Positions 43,817-52,091 of a DNA stretch of 64,000 bases are shown here, piece after piece. The DNA comes from an uncultured Lachnospiraceae bacterium (GTDB lineage: Bacteria; Bacillota; Clostridia; Lachnospirales; Lachnospiraceae). A model generated the notes under the pieces. It saw only the letters and a list, made by a program, of their open reading frames with translations, searched no databases and was not told where the DNA came from. The position numbers and the translations under genes are program-made. The stretch covers positions 1 to 64,000 of the forward strand of contig CAJUDZ010000009.1 of NCBI GenBank assembly GCA_910584965.1. Direction: 5' to 3'. Each line of letters starts with the position of its first letter. The stretch's first letter is position 1.

Positions 43817-44899
43817 TTGAACATGAACCATTTGACTATTTATCAGGACAATTACACAAACGCTACGGTGATATCAAACCGTTTTATCGACGAATACATG
43901 AAGGCGGCAAACGATGCACAGCTCAAGATCTATCTGTATCTGATACGCATGATGAGCGCCGGCCTTTCCACCAGCGTTTCCGAAATCGCGGATGTCTTTA
44001 ATTATACCGAAAAAGACGTTCTGCGCGCATTAAAATATTGGGAACAGAATCAGCTCCTTTCGCTCGATTATGATGAAAACAGGAATCTTACCGGCCTTCA
44101 TCTGCGGGATTTAAATCCGGCCGTTCCGGCGGCTGCCGCAGTACCGGAAAATGCAACTGCTCCGCCCGTACAGGCTCCCGGATGTGTGGTTCCTATTTCT
44201 TCGCATCCGACCGTTCCTAATGCGCCCGCAGAAGAAGAAAACGCTTATGCTAAGCCCAATTATACGACGGAACAGCTGAAGGCATTTAAATCCGACGAAG
44301 CCACTTCCAGACTGCTCTTTATCGCGGAACAGTATTTAAAGAAAACGCTTAGCGCCTCCGAAATCAAATCCATTCTTTTTATTTCGGACAGGCTCGGGTT
44401 TTCGGAAGACCTGATCGACCATCTGATACAGTATTGTGTGGGCCGGGGCAAGAAGGATTTAAGATACATAGAAAAAGTAGCAATCAACTGGGCTCAGGAA
44501 GGCATTATAACGCCAAAACAGGCTTCAGGTTATGCGCATAAATATGATAAAACAGTCTACGATATTATGAAGGCGCTCGGCCGCACCAGCATGCCGACCC
44601 AGGCTGAAATCTCGTACATTACACGCTGGACTAAAGAATTTGACTTCGAATTTGACATCATTTCCGCGGCCTGCGAAAGAACCGTCCTTGCGACGGACAA
44701 GCACCGCTTTGAATACGCGGACAGCATTTTGAGCAGCTGGCATAAAGCCGGCATTCATCACCGAAACGAAATCAAAACGCTGGATAATCATTTTCGTCAG
44801 ACGAAAGCCGCCAAAACATTTACATCGAATAAATTTAATCAGTTTAAACAAAATTCCTATAATTTTGACGAGCTGGAAAAGGAACTGTTAAGCAATTAA
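43817..44899 (+). CDS. DnaD-like primosomal replication protein
   Basis: A 360-residue protein. The N-terminal winged-helix region (residues 1-100; QLKIYLYLIRMMSAGLSTSVSEIADVFNYTEKDVLRALKYWE) is followed by a Pro/Ala-rich linker and two DnaD C-terminal-type domains (residues 160-235, with YCVGRGKKDLRYIEKVAINWAQEGI, and 250-325, with SILSSWHKAGIHHRNE). DnaD proteins remodel DNA and help load the replicative helicase in Firmicutes. A TTG at 43817 has AGGAG seven bases upstream; the ATG at 43823 is the alternative. The helicase-loader gene follows after 12 bp. Confidence 0.9.
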   Translation: MNMNHLTIYQDNYTNATVISNRFIDEYMKAANDAQLKIYLYLIRMMSAGLSTSVSEIADVFNYTEKDVLRALKYWEQNQLLSLDYDENRNLTGLHLRDLNPAVPAAAAVPENATAPPVQAPGCVVPISSHPTVPNAPAEEENAYAKPNYTTEQLKAFKSDEATSRLLFIAEQYLKKTLSASEIKSILFISDRLGFSEDLIDHLIQYCVGRGKKDLRYIEKVAINWAQEGIITPKQASGYAHKYDKTVYDIMKALGRTSMPTQAEISYITRWTKEFDFEFDIISAACERTVLATDKHRFEYADSILSSWHKAGIHHRNEIKTLDNHFRQTKAAKTFTSNKFNQFKQNSYNFDELEKELLSN

Positions 44900-44911
44900 A
44901 GGAGTACCGCC

Positions 44912-45883
44912 GTGCCGCTGACAAATACTCAGTATGATCTCATCCTTCGCGACTATGAAAAAAGACAGCTTCAGAACCGACGCGAACTGGAAAAAAGAAC
45001 CGCCTACGTTTACGGTCATATCCCGGGATACCGGGAACTGGAAGAACGCGTTGCATCCGTTTCCGTATCCCAGGGCAAAAAATATCTTGCCGGCGACGAA
45101 CAGGCCATGGAAGAATTAAAGCTTCTGATCGCCGAGCTTTCTTTCAAAAAAGCCCGGCTTCTGGCCGACTCCGGGCTTCCGAAAGATTATCTCAAGCCGG
45201 TCTATACCTGCCCCGACTGCCGTGATACCGGTTATATCGACGGCCAAAAATGCCACTGTTTCAGGCAGGCCATGATCGCGCTTCTCTACGAACAGTCTCA
45301 CATACAGGAAATGCTTCAGAATGAAAATTTTCAATCTTTGTCTTACGAATATTACGAAGGCGATGACCTGTCGCGTTTTTCAAACGCCGTAATAACATGT
45401 CAGAATTTTATCAGAAATTTTAATTCCGACTACCATAATTTGTTTTTTTATGGTACAGTGGGTACGGGAAAGACTTTCCTGTCGAACTGTGTCGCAAAAG
45501 AGCTGATCGAAAGCGGGCATTCGGTTATTTACTTCAGCGCCGCTGGCCTTTTTGATCTGTTATCGCGCTATTCTTTCGACTACAAAAGCAAAGAAGATGA
45601 ACGGGAGTGTTACGCCGATCTGTATCAGTGCGATCTGCTCATTATCGACGATCTGGGAACGGAACTGACCAATCAGTTTGTCGCATCCCGGCTTTTCTCC
45701 CTGCTGAATGAACGCCATATGGGAAAAAAAGCGACCGTCATTTCTACAAATCTTTCTCTGGAAGAGCTGCGCAACCGGTATTCCGACCGCATCTTTTCCC
45801 GCATTACCAGTCATTACGAACTCTGCAAACTGACCGGTCCTGACATCCGCATGTACAAGAAACGGTTATCGAACAGAAAGTGA
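44912..45883 (+). CDS. DnaI/DnaC-type replicative helicase loader ATPase
   Basis: A 323-residue AAA+ protein with a GTG start (44912) and GGAG upstream. It has an N-terminal helical region, a Cys-rich zinc-binding segment CPDCRDTGYIDGQKCHCF near residue 90, Walker A YGTVGTGKTFLSNCVAKEL near residue 183, Walker B DLLIIDDLGTE and a sensor ATVISTNLSLEEL. The zinc segment and ATPase are the layout of DnaI, which loads the DnaB/DnaC helicase. Co-transcribed with the DnaD-like gene. Confidence 0.92.
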   Translation: MPLTNTQYDLILRDYEKRQLQNRRELEKRTAYVYGHIPGYRELEERVASVSVSQGKKYLAGDEQAMEELKLLIAELSFKKARLLADSGLPKDYLKPVYTCPDCRDTGYIDGQKCHCFRQAMIALLYEQSHIQEMLQNENFQSLSYEYYEGDDLSRFSNAVITCQNFIRNFNSDYHNLFFYGTVGTGKTFLSNCVAKELIESGHSVIYFSAAGLFDLLSRYSFDYKSKEDERECYADLYQCDLLIIDDLGTELTNQFVASRLFSLLNERHMGKKATVISTNLSLEELRNRYSDRIFSRITSHYELCKLTGPDIRMYKKRLSNRK

Positions 45884-45892
45884 GGATTTTGC

Positions 45893-47077
45893 ATGGCAAA
45901 ACGTGAAGAAAAAAGGAATCTGGAAACCATCCCCGTCGGCTCTCTCGGCATCATTCCGTTAGAAGGCTGTAAGCCGCTCGGTGAAAAAGTCGACTATTTT
46001 CTCGTCAAATGGCGGGCCGAGCGGGAAAGCGAACATAAAGACAGTCTCGCATTCACCGGCTACCAGAGAGATTCTTATATTCTGGACGCCAAAGTGCCCC
46101 GGTTCGGTTCCGGTGAAGCCAAAGGCGTCATCAATCAATCTGTTCGCGGCACCGATCTTTATCTGTTGGTTGACGTTGCAAATTACAGTCTGACCTACTC
46201 TTTATGCGGGCACCGGAACCATATGTCTCCCGACGATCACTATCAGGATTTAAAACGCATTATCGCCGCCGTCGGCGGTAAAGCCAGAAGAATCACCGTG
46301 ATTATGCCGTTCCTGTACGAAAGCAGGCAGAGCAAACGGACTTCCAGAGAGTCCCTTGACTGCGCGCTGGCTTTACAGGAAATGGTCAACATGGGCGTCG
46401 ATAATATTATCACGTTTGACGCGCATGACCCCCGTGTACAAAATGCGATTCCGTTACACGGATTCGAAACGATACAGCCCGCCTACCAGTTTATCAAGGG
46501 TCTGCTTACCAACGTAAAAGGCTTGCAGATCGACAGCAATCATATGATGGTTATCAGTCCGGATGAAGGCGGTATGGGCAGGGCAATTTATATGGCCAAT
46601 GTCCTCGGTCTGGATGTCGGCATGTATTATAAACGAAAAGATTACACCAAAGTCATAAACGGCCGGAATCCCGTTGTCGCGTACGAGTTTCTGGGAAGCA
46701 GCGTGGAAGGCAAGGATATGATTATCATCGACGATATGATTTCGTCAGGCGACAGCGTACTGGAAGTTGCGGCAGCATTGAAAGCGAGAAAGGCAAAACG
46801 GATTTTCATCTGCTCCACCTTCGGCCTCTTTACCGCCGGACTCGACCGGTTCGATAAAGCTTATGACAAGGGCACTTTCGACAGAATCCTGACGACCAAC
46901 CTCATCTATCAGCCGCCGGAACTTCTGCAAAGAGAATGGTATATCGACTGCGATCTGAGCAAATATATCGCCTATATCATCGATACCTTAAACCACGATT
47001 CCTCGATCAGCGATCTGCTGAATCCGGTAGAACGGATCCATTCGATTGTGGCAAGGTACCATGCCGGGGAACTCTGA
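45893..47077 (+). CDS. prs: Ribose-phosphate pyrophosphokinase, long divergent form
   Basis: Makes PRPP from ribose-5-phosphate and ATP, a precursor for nucleotides and NAD. At 394 residues it is about 75 longer than the classical enzyme, with an N-terminal extension and inserts. Recognisable are VIMPFLYESRQSKRTSRESLDCALA, IITFDAHDPRVQNAIP, VISPDEGGMGRA and the PRPP loop IIIDDMISSGDS near residue 278. It starts 10 bp after the helicase-loader gene and ends the operon at a strong terminator. Confidence 0.88.
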   Translation: MAKREEKRNLETIPVGSLGIIPLEGCKPLGEKVDYFLVKWRAERESEHKDSLAFTGYQRDSYILDAKVPRFGSGEAKGVINQSVRGTDLYLLVDVANYSLTYSLCGHRNHMSPDDHYQDLKRIIAAVGGKARRITVIMPFLYESRQSKRTSRESLDCALALQEMVNMGVDNIITFDAHDPRVQNAIPLHGFETIQPAYQFIKGLLTNVKGLQIDSNHMMVISPDEGGMGRAIYMANVLGLDVGMYYKRKDYTKVINGRNPVVAYEFLGSSVEGKDMIIIDDMISSGDSVLEVAAALKARKAKRIFICSTFGLFTAGLDRFDKAYDKGTFDRILTTNLIYQPPELLQREWYIDCDLSKYIAYIIDTLNHDSSISDLLNPVERIHSIVARYHAGEL

Positions 47078-47091
47078 TAAATTCAAAGCAG

Positions 47092-47140
47092 AAAGACCAT
47101 ATAAGCCTGCGCATTATACAGACTTATATGGTCTTTTTTT
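47092..47140 (+). terminator. Terminator of the dnaD-dnaI-prs operon
   Basis: A perfect 14-bp stem AAAGACCATATAAG/CTTATATGGTCTTT with a 17-base loop, followed by a T run. It can also act on the convergent pectinesterase transcript. Confidence 0.93.
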
Positions 47141-47167
47141 GTCTGACGGAGCCGCATCGCCCGCTGC

Positions 47168-48253
47168 TTACGGGTTCCAGTTATCTTCTCCTGCCAGAAC
47201 TTTTTCCTTCGCGTATATTTCCAGCTGTGCTTTCTCCAGCTCCTGTACAAATTCCGCTCTGCCGGGATAGGACTCCTGTAAATTCTCATGGTACAGTCCA
47301 TACAGAATGGTCTCTCTGGCGTCCGGCTTATTCCAGTCGTGGAAAAGCGCCGGATGGATATGTTTTCCGAAAGCGCATTCTATGAATACCGTTTTCGCAA
47401 AATTCCGCCAGGGTCTGCCGAGATAGACCGTTCCGTCCGGGCACTCTTCCGATGTCAGCCGGCATTTTGAAAACACATAACCGTATTGTTCGTCTTCGGG
47501 CGTTGAAGCTGCCGTCACATATCCCTGAATCTGCGTTTCGGCCTTAGTTTCCCTGTCCGCTTTGGCGGACGCGGCGTCAGAATCCGAAAGCACGCTTTTT
47601 TCGGCTTTTTCTTCCGGAAAATGCCGCAGGGATTCAATGACGCATTCCTCAAAATAAGCAGTCGCTCCGCCGAATATAAAATCGATATCGCCGCAGATAT
47701 AACAGTTTTTATAATATTGCCGCCCATGAAGCCGGGGCGCGTTCTGTTTCGGCCCGATAAATCCGTTCTTCTCGATTTCCTTCGGCGGCAGCGGCCCGGT
47801 AAAAAGCGTATCCTGATGCCCGAGAAGGCGGCAGGAATCCACAATAAGCCTGTCACCGTCCGCATACAGAGCGATCGCCTGACCGTGCGTCAGCGAATCG
47901 CCGGAAGCGTTTTCGATCGTTAAATTCTTTAACGTTACGTCATGGGCGTCGACAAATACAGAATAGGAACGGAAAGTTCCCATTTTCATGCCGTCTTCCA
48001 TTTTGAAATTCGCGTAATCGTCATACGTCAGAATCGTGTCCGCGCTGTTTTCCCCGGTCCCCTCCAACGTAACAAAGGGCCTGTTTATTGTGATTTTTTC
48101 ATGATACCGGCCCGGCGCAATTAAAATTGTCACCGGAGCGTCATAATCTTCCGGAATACTGCAAAGCGCCTCCGTAACGGATGTAAAGTCATCCGCATTT
48201 ACTTTACCGGAAGATACATATAATTTCCCGTTAGTTTCTGATACAGATTGCAA
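47168..48253 (-). CDS. Pectin methylesterase, no signal peptide
   Basis: Removes methyl esters from pectin (CE8). The beta-helix enzyme motifs are all present: GQAIALY, LLGHQDTLF (Gln, Asp), GDIDFIFGGATAYFEEC (catalytic Asp pair), and VYLGRPWRNFAKTVF. A TTG at 48253 with AGGAGG ten bases upstream is preferred over a TTG at 48277, which has no binding site; it gives 361 residues and overlaps the hemerythrin gene by 23 bp. No signal peptide is visible for either start, so it appears cytoplasmic and would act on imported methylated oligogalacturonides. Last gene of the pncA-pncB-hemerythrin transcript. Confidence 0.88.
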   Translation of the reverse strand: MQSVSETNGKLYVSSGKVNADDFTSVTEALCSIPEDYDAPVTILIAPGRYHEKITINRPFVTLEGTGENSADTILTYDDYANFKMEDGMKMGTFRSYSVFVDAHDVTLKNLTIENASGDSLTHGQAIALYADGDRLIVDSCRLLGHQDTLFTGPLPPKEIEKNGFIGPKQNAPRLHGRQYYKNCYICGDIDFIFGGATAYFEECVIESLRHFPEEKAEKSVLSDSDAASAKADRETKAETQIQGYVTAASTPEDEQYGYVFSKCRLTSEECPDGTVYLGRPWRNFAKTVFIECAFGKHIHPALFHDWNKPDARETILYGLYHENLQESYPGRAEFVQELEKAQLEIYAKEKVLAGEDNWNP

Positions 48254-49178
48254 AATAGCCTTTTCCTCCTGTTCCAAACAACATACTGTACGGGGGATAT
48301 TCTTTATAAAAAGTGTTCAGCACCTGATCGAAGGTCATCACATCCGTCTTTTCCCATGCAGGCTCCCCGTCCGTAAAATGTACCGCCATCTGCTCTATGA
48401 AATTCTGGGAAAGAACTTTGACCGTATAAATCACCGTCTTATCCGCATATGGAATCTGCCTGCCCAGCATTTCACTGAGAGAGGCCAAAATCAGCCTTTC
48501 CTCATAAATAAAATAAACCTGTGCTTTTTTCTCCGGCCTTCCGTAAGTCAGCCTGAGGCACAGCTTATTGCCTTCGCAGAAATCCTCGCCGCTGTAATGG
48601 TCGCTGACAAGCCGTGCATCCACCCGAAACAGGTTCTTTGCCGCCTGTACGATCGCTTTCTGCAATGAAAGTATTGCATCTTCAGAAGACTGATGCACCC
48701 ATCTGTGCGAATATCCTCCGACAATCGCATGATCTTCGATCATAATGTGTTCGTTCAGCCATCCGATACAGATGCCGATAAAATGCCCTACCGATTCTCT
48801 GGAATAATCCTGCTCTTCCATTTCTTCTTCCAGTGCCGGAAGCGTATTATGGCACATATTGTCATGCAGTTTCTTATGCAGCTCATATCCCGGATACCCT
48901 ATGGACTGCATGTAGGCTTCTTCCTCCGCAAAATGCTTCAACGTATAGTTTTTGAAGTACTTAATGCCCTCCCTGCACGCATGCTGCTGTTTCTTTTCCT
49001 CTTCGTTCAGCACAATCAGTTTGCCTACGATTGAAAACAGCTTCTGATGCGCCTTATCCACTACTTCCACGCCAATATTGAACCGATCATTCCACTTTAT
49101 CGCATTCAATGTCCAGCCATCTCCCTTCTCAACAATCTTTTTATATGTATCATGCGTTATCCGAAGCGGAGCTTTCAT
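48231..49178 (-). CDS. Bacteriohemerythrin with C-terminal CheX-like domain
   Basis: A 315-residue protein. Residues 25-165 form a hemerythrin domain with its di-iron ligands: IKWNDRFNIGVEVVDKAHQKLF, TLKHFAEEEAYM, YELHKKLHDNM and WLNEHIMIEDH. The last 130 residues (LRLTYGRPEKKAQVYFIYEE, LSEMLGRQIPYADKTVIYTV) resemble the CheX phosphatase fold. Hemerythrins bind oxygen or sense redox state; coupling to a CheX-like module suggests an oxygen-responsive signalling role, which is inference. Its ATG at 49178 overlaps the pncB end by 29 bp. Confidence 0.82.
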   Translation of the reverse strand: MKAPLRITHDTYKKIVEKGDGWTLNAIKWNDRFNIGVEVVDKAHQKLFSIVGKLIVLNEEEKKQQHACREGIKYFKNYTLKHFAEEEAYMQSIGYPGYELHKKLHDNMCHNTLPALEEEMEEQDYSRESVGHFIGICIGWLNEHIMIEDHAIVGGYSHRWVHQSSEDAILSLQKAIVQAAKNLFRVDARLVSDHYSGEDFCEGNKLCLRLTYGRPEKKAQVYFIYEERLILASLSEMLGRQIPYADKTVIYTVKVLSQNFIEQMAVHFTDGEPAWEKTDVMTFDQVLNTFYKEYPPYSMLFGTGGKGYFAICIRN

Positions 49179-50613
49179 GCAAAAGCCCCATCTTTAATTC
49201 GAACATCGCAGGACTCATATCGAGGTAATGCGGATGTGCATTCTCAAAACGCTGTTCTTCTTTCCAGATCTCATGTTCCAGCTGTTTTTTTACATAGCTT
49301 CTGATCTCTTCAAGGCCCGGCAGTTCATAAACAAGCTTTCCGTCTTTAAAGATCTGCTTCTGCAAAGGCTTAAACGTACAGTCAACAAAGTTTCTGTCTT
49401 TCCAGTAATGCTTCGGGTCCACATAACGCACCGGATGAGCGGTATCGATTTCTTCCCCTTTTACGGTCAGATAATCCGCGATAGCTTTTCCGTCTTTATC
49501 ATAAACCCTGTAAATCTCTTTGATCCCCGGATTGGTAATTTTTTCTATCGTTTCGGAAATTTTGATTTTCGGGACAAACGCGCCGTCCTTCTCGATTGCT
49601 GCCAGCTTATACACCGCACCGAAAACAGGCGTTGTGAAAGATGTAATCAGTTTTTCGCCGACGCCGTAACTGTCGATTCTGGCTTCCTGTCTGTTTAAAG
49701 ACGTGATAGTATATTCATCCAGACTGTTCGACGCGACGATAATGCAGTCGTTTAACCCCGCTTCGTCAAGCTGCTTCCTCGCTTCTTTTGACAGATAAGC
49801 CAGATCGCCCGAATCCAGACGGATGCCCTTTAACCGTTTTCCCATCGGCTCCAGCACTTCTTTCGCAATACGGACCGCATTGGGCACGCCGCTTTTTAAC
49901 ACGTCATATGTATCGACAAGCAGCACCGTGGAATCCGGATAGCTCTCCGCATACGCCTTAAAAGCCTCGTATTCGCTGTTAAAACACATAACCCAGCTAT
50001 GCGCCATCGTACCGGAAATCGGGATGTGAAAAAGCTGTCCCGCAAGTACGGTCGCCGTCCCCACTGCTCCGCCGATATAAGCGGCTCTCGCTCCGTATAC
50101 GGCCGCATCCACATTGTGGGCGCGCCTTGCCCCAAAATCCGATACCGGTTTTCCGTTTGCCGCCCGCACGATTCTGTTCGTCTTCGTCGCAATCAGCGAC
50201 TGGTGGTTGATCTGCAGCAAAACCGCCGTTTCGATGAGCTGCGCGTCGATCAGCGGCGCAACTACCGTCATGACCGGCTCGTTCGGATACATGATCGTCC
50301 CTTCCGGCATCGCATATATATCACCTTTAAATTCAAAATGCAGCAGATAATCCAGAAATTCGTCCGTAAACAAATTTGCGGAGCGCAGGTATTCAATATC
50401 CTTTTCCTCAAAATGCAGATTCTGAATGTATTCGACCACCTGTTCAAGTCCCGCAAAGATCGCGAAACCGGCATTATCCGGGTTATTTCTGTAAAATACA
50501 TCAAAAGCCGCCATAGTATTATGGCAGGCTTTATTTAAATAACCGTTTGACATGGTCAGCTCGTACATATCCATGACCATAGAAACATTTCTTTCGTTGA
50601 ACTGCGTTTTCAT
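49150..50613 (-). CDS. pncB: Nicotinate phosphoribosyltransferase
   Basis: Converts nicotinate and PRPP to nicotinate mononucleotide in NAD salvage. 487 residues from the ATG at 50613 (MKTQFNERNVSMVMDMYELTMSNGY), whose A and T are shared with the pncA stop (TAATG). Signatures: FDVFYRNNPDNAGFAIFAG, SDFGARRAHN, PISGTMAHSWVMCF, GIRLDSGDLAYLSKEAR. The frame is open upstream inside pncA but that part is not used. Next to pncA, giving a two-step nicotinamide-to-NaMN route. Confidence 0.94.
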   Translation of the reverse strand: MKTQFNERNVSMVMDMYELTMSNGYLNKACHNTMAAFDVFYRNNPDNAGFAIFAGLEQVVEYIQNLHFEEKDIEYLRSANLFTDEFLDYLLHFEFKGDIYAMPEGTIMYPNEPVMTVVAPLIDAQLIETAVLLQINHQSLIATKTNRIVRAANGKPVSDFGARRAHNVDAAVYGARAAYIGGAVGTATVLAGQLFHIPISGTMAHSWVMCFNSEYEAFKAYAESYPDSTVLLVDTYDVLKSGVPNAVRIAKEVLEPMGKRLKGIRLDSGDLAYLSKEARKQLDEAGLNDCIIVASNSLDEYTITSLNRQEARIDSYGVGEKLITSFTTPVFGAVYKLAAIEKDGAFVPKIKISETIEKITNPGIKEIYRVYDKDGKAIADYLTVKGEEIDTAHPVRYVDPKHYWKDRNFVDCTFKPLQKQIFKDGKLVYELPGLEEIRSYVKKQLEHEIWKEEQRFENAHPHYLDMSPAMFELKMGLLHESSASDNA

Positions 50614-51158
50614 TATTTGGATTCCCCTTCTTCCTCTTTGATCAGGATCTGACACATTTTCATCGCCTCCAGCGCATTCTTATGGCTCTTCGGCGTTACA
50701 CCCGCACAGCAGGAGGCATCCACGCATATCGGAACTTCCGGCAAAAATGCTTTCAGAAGCAATGCGTTTGAAATAACGCAGATATCCGTACACAATCCAC
50801 ACAGTTCAATCTCTTCAATGGGTTCTTTTTCGTTTTCCAGCTTTAACGCTTCCGCCAGCTCCGTGCTGCCAAACGCCGGTTTCTGATAAATTTGAAAACC
50901 GCCGCTCTTTGCCATCTCTTCCAGCTCATCGGCAAGCTGCCAGCCTTCTTCTCCCAAAATACAGTGTTTCACCGGAAGTTTCCGTCCTTCCTGTGTATTC
51001 GGATAATCCTCCGTGTGAGTATCCTTTGTAAAGATGATCCGCCCGTCATAGTGCCCGGCCTTGTCGACCACCTTCGGTAAAACGGCCTCCGCTTCTTTCG
51101 TTCCAAGACTTCCTGTAATAAAATCTTTCTGCATATCCACTACGATCAGATATTTCAT
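50613..51158 (-). CDS. pncA: Nicotinamidase
   Basis: A 181-residue isochorismatase-fold enzyme that hydrolyses nicotinamide to nicotinate. The ATG at 51158 (MKYLIVVDMQKDFITG) has GGAGG five bases upstream. The catalytic Asp is in VVDMQKDF and the Cys is in ELCGLCTDICVISNALLL; the usual Asp/His metal site is in KDTHTEDY. First gene of the overlapping pncA-pncB-hemerythrin-pectinesterase operon. Confidence 0.94.
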   Translation of the reverse strand: MKYLIVVDMQKDFITGSLGTKEAEAVLPKVVDKAGHYDGRIIFTKDTHTEDYPNTQEGRKLPVKHCILGEEGWQLADELEEMAKSGGFQIYQKPAFGSTELAEALKLENEKEPIEEIELCGLCTDICVISNALLLKAFLPEVPICVDASCCAGVTPKSHKNALEAMKMCQILIKEEEGESK

Positions 51159-51196
51159 GCCTGCCTCCATAATCACACTTTGATAAGAACAAGTAA

Positions 51197-51225
51197 ATTA
51201 TACTACCTGTACCGGAAAATAACAA
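51197..51225 (-). promoter_or_regulatory. Promoter of the pncA operon
   Basis: Minus strand TTGTTA (51220-51225), 17-base spacer, TATAAT (51197-51202), about 40 bp upstream of the pncA ATG. Confidence 0.8.
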
Positions 51226-51266
51226 GCATCCTAAGGCAGAATACTTCCCGCCGCACGCGATATCAT

Positions 51267-51905
51267 TTATACGAAATGGTAAATTACTACGGATTCCGCA
51301 TGAAAATCCGCTCCCTCATAGCTGCCTGTCATTTTAACGTTGTTGTTTTCCTGAATACTGGATATCGAACCGTCCTCATCCTCTGCGTCGGCATCTCCGT
51401 TGACGCCGCCATTCTTTACCGTTCTTACGATGAAACGGGTATTTTCTGAAAAATAAACGGTAATCAGTTCAAGTTCACTGTCTTCGGTACCCTCAACCGC
51501 TATTGCTACCGCTGCCGTACCGCCGTTCTGTTCCACATAATTATGTATCCTGTTGACCACCATGCTGTTCTCTCCAACACTTTTGACGATCCCGTCCAGT
51601 TCCGTGTCGCTTTCGATCTCCTGCCATTCGTCATCTCCTCCTGTTTTCGGACTGTTTTCCTGCTCTTTGCTGTCTCCGTCTTCCGGCTGCTGACCTCCTT
51701 GTGCCGTTTCTTTTTCTTCTTCGGCAATCTCCTGCTCCGGCGGTGTCTGCCCTTCATCCTCTGCCGGAGCTTCCAGCCGGACTGCATCCCCCGCATCCGC
51801 TTCGGTATTTCCGTCCGTCTTCCCGCATCCTGTCACCGCACACAGCAGCGCTGCTGCCCCCAGAATTGCCGTTACCTGTCCTTTTGTTCCGCATTTCTTC
51901 TTCAT
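51267..51905 (-). CDS. Secreted lipoprotein of unknown function
   Basis: A protein of about 212 residues. It has a lipoprotein signal (MKKKCGTKGQVTAILGAAAL with lipobox VTGC), then about 70 residues of very acidic Glu/Asp/Gln/Pro-rich linker, then a small beta domain (DGIVKSVGENSMVVNRIHNYVEQ ending in SVVIYHFV) that resembles an OB-like or DUF5666-type fold. The ATG at 51905 has GAGGAG at a good distance. A hairpin with a GAAA loop (TCCGGC/GCCGGA, 51943-51958) lies in the leader. Probably a cell-surface protein; no family is named with confidence. Confidence 0.75.
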   Translation of the reverse strand: MKKKCGTKGQVTAILGAAALLCAVTGCGKTDGNTEADAGDAVRLEAPAEDEGQTPPEQEIAEEEKETAQGGQQPEDGDSKEQENSPKTGGDDEWQEIESDTELDGIVKSVGENSMVVNRIHNYVEQNGGTAAVAIAVEGTEDSELELITVYFSENTRFIVRTVKNGGVNGDADAEDEDGSISSIQENNNVKMTGSYEGADFHAESVVIYHFV

Positions 51906-52091
51906 ACGCATTCTCCTCTTTTCATGAAATAGTACGGGCGTCTCCGGCGAAAGCCGGAAGTGCCCTTAGCAAGTATCAGCATAACAGACCAGTCTCTAAG
52001 AAATCTTTAAAAGAAAGAATTTCTTTTTCTCCGATTGTGGTATACAATAAGTAGAAGATATCTTTATCAATGCTTTCAAGAGGTGGACGCC

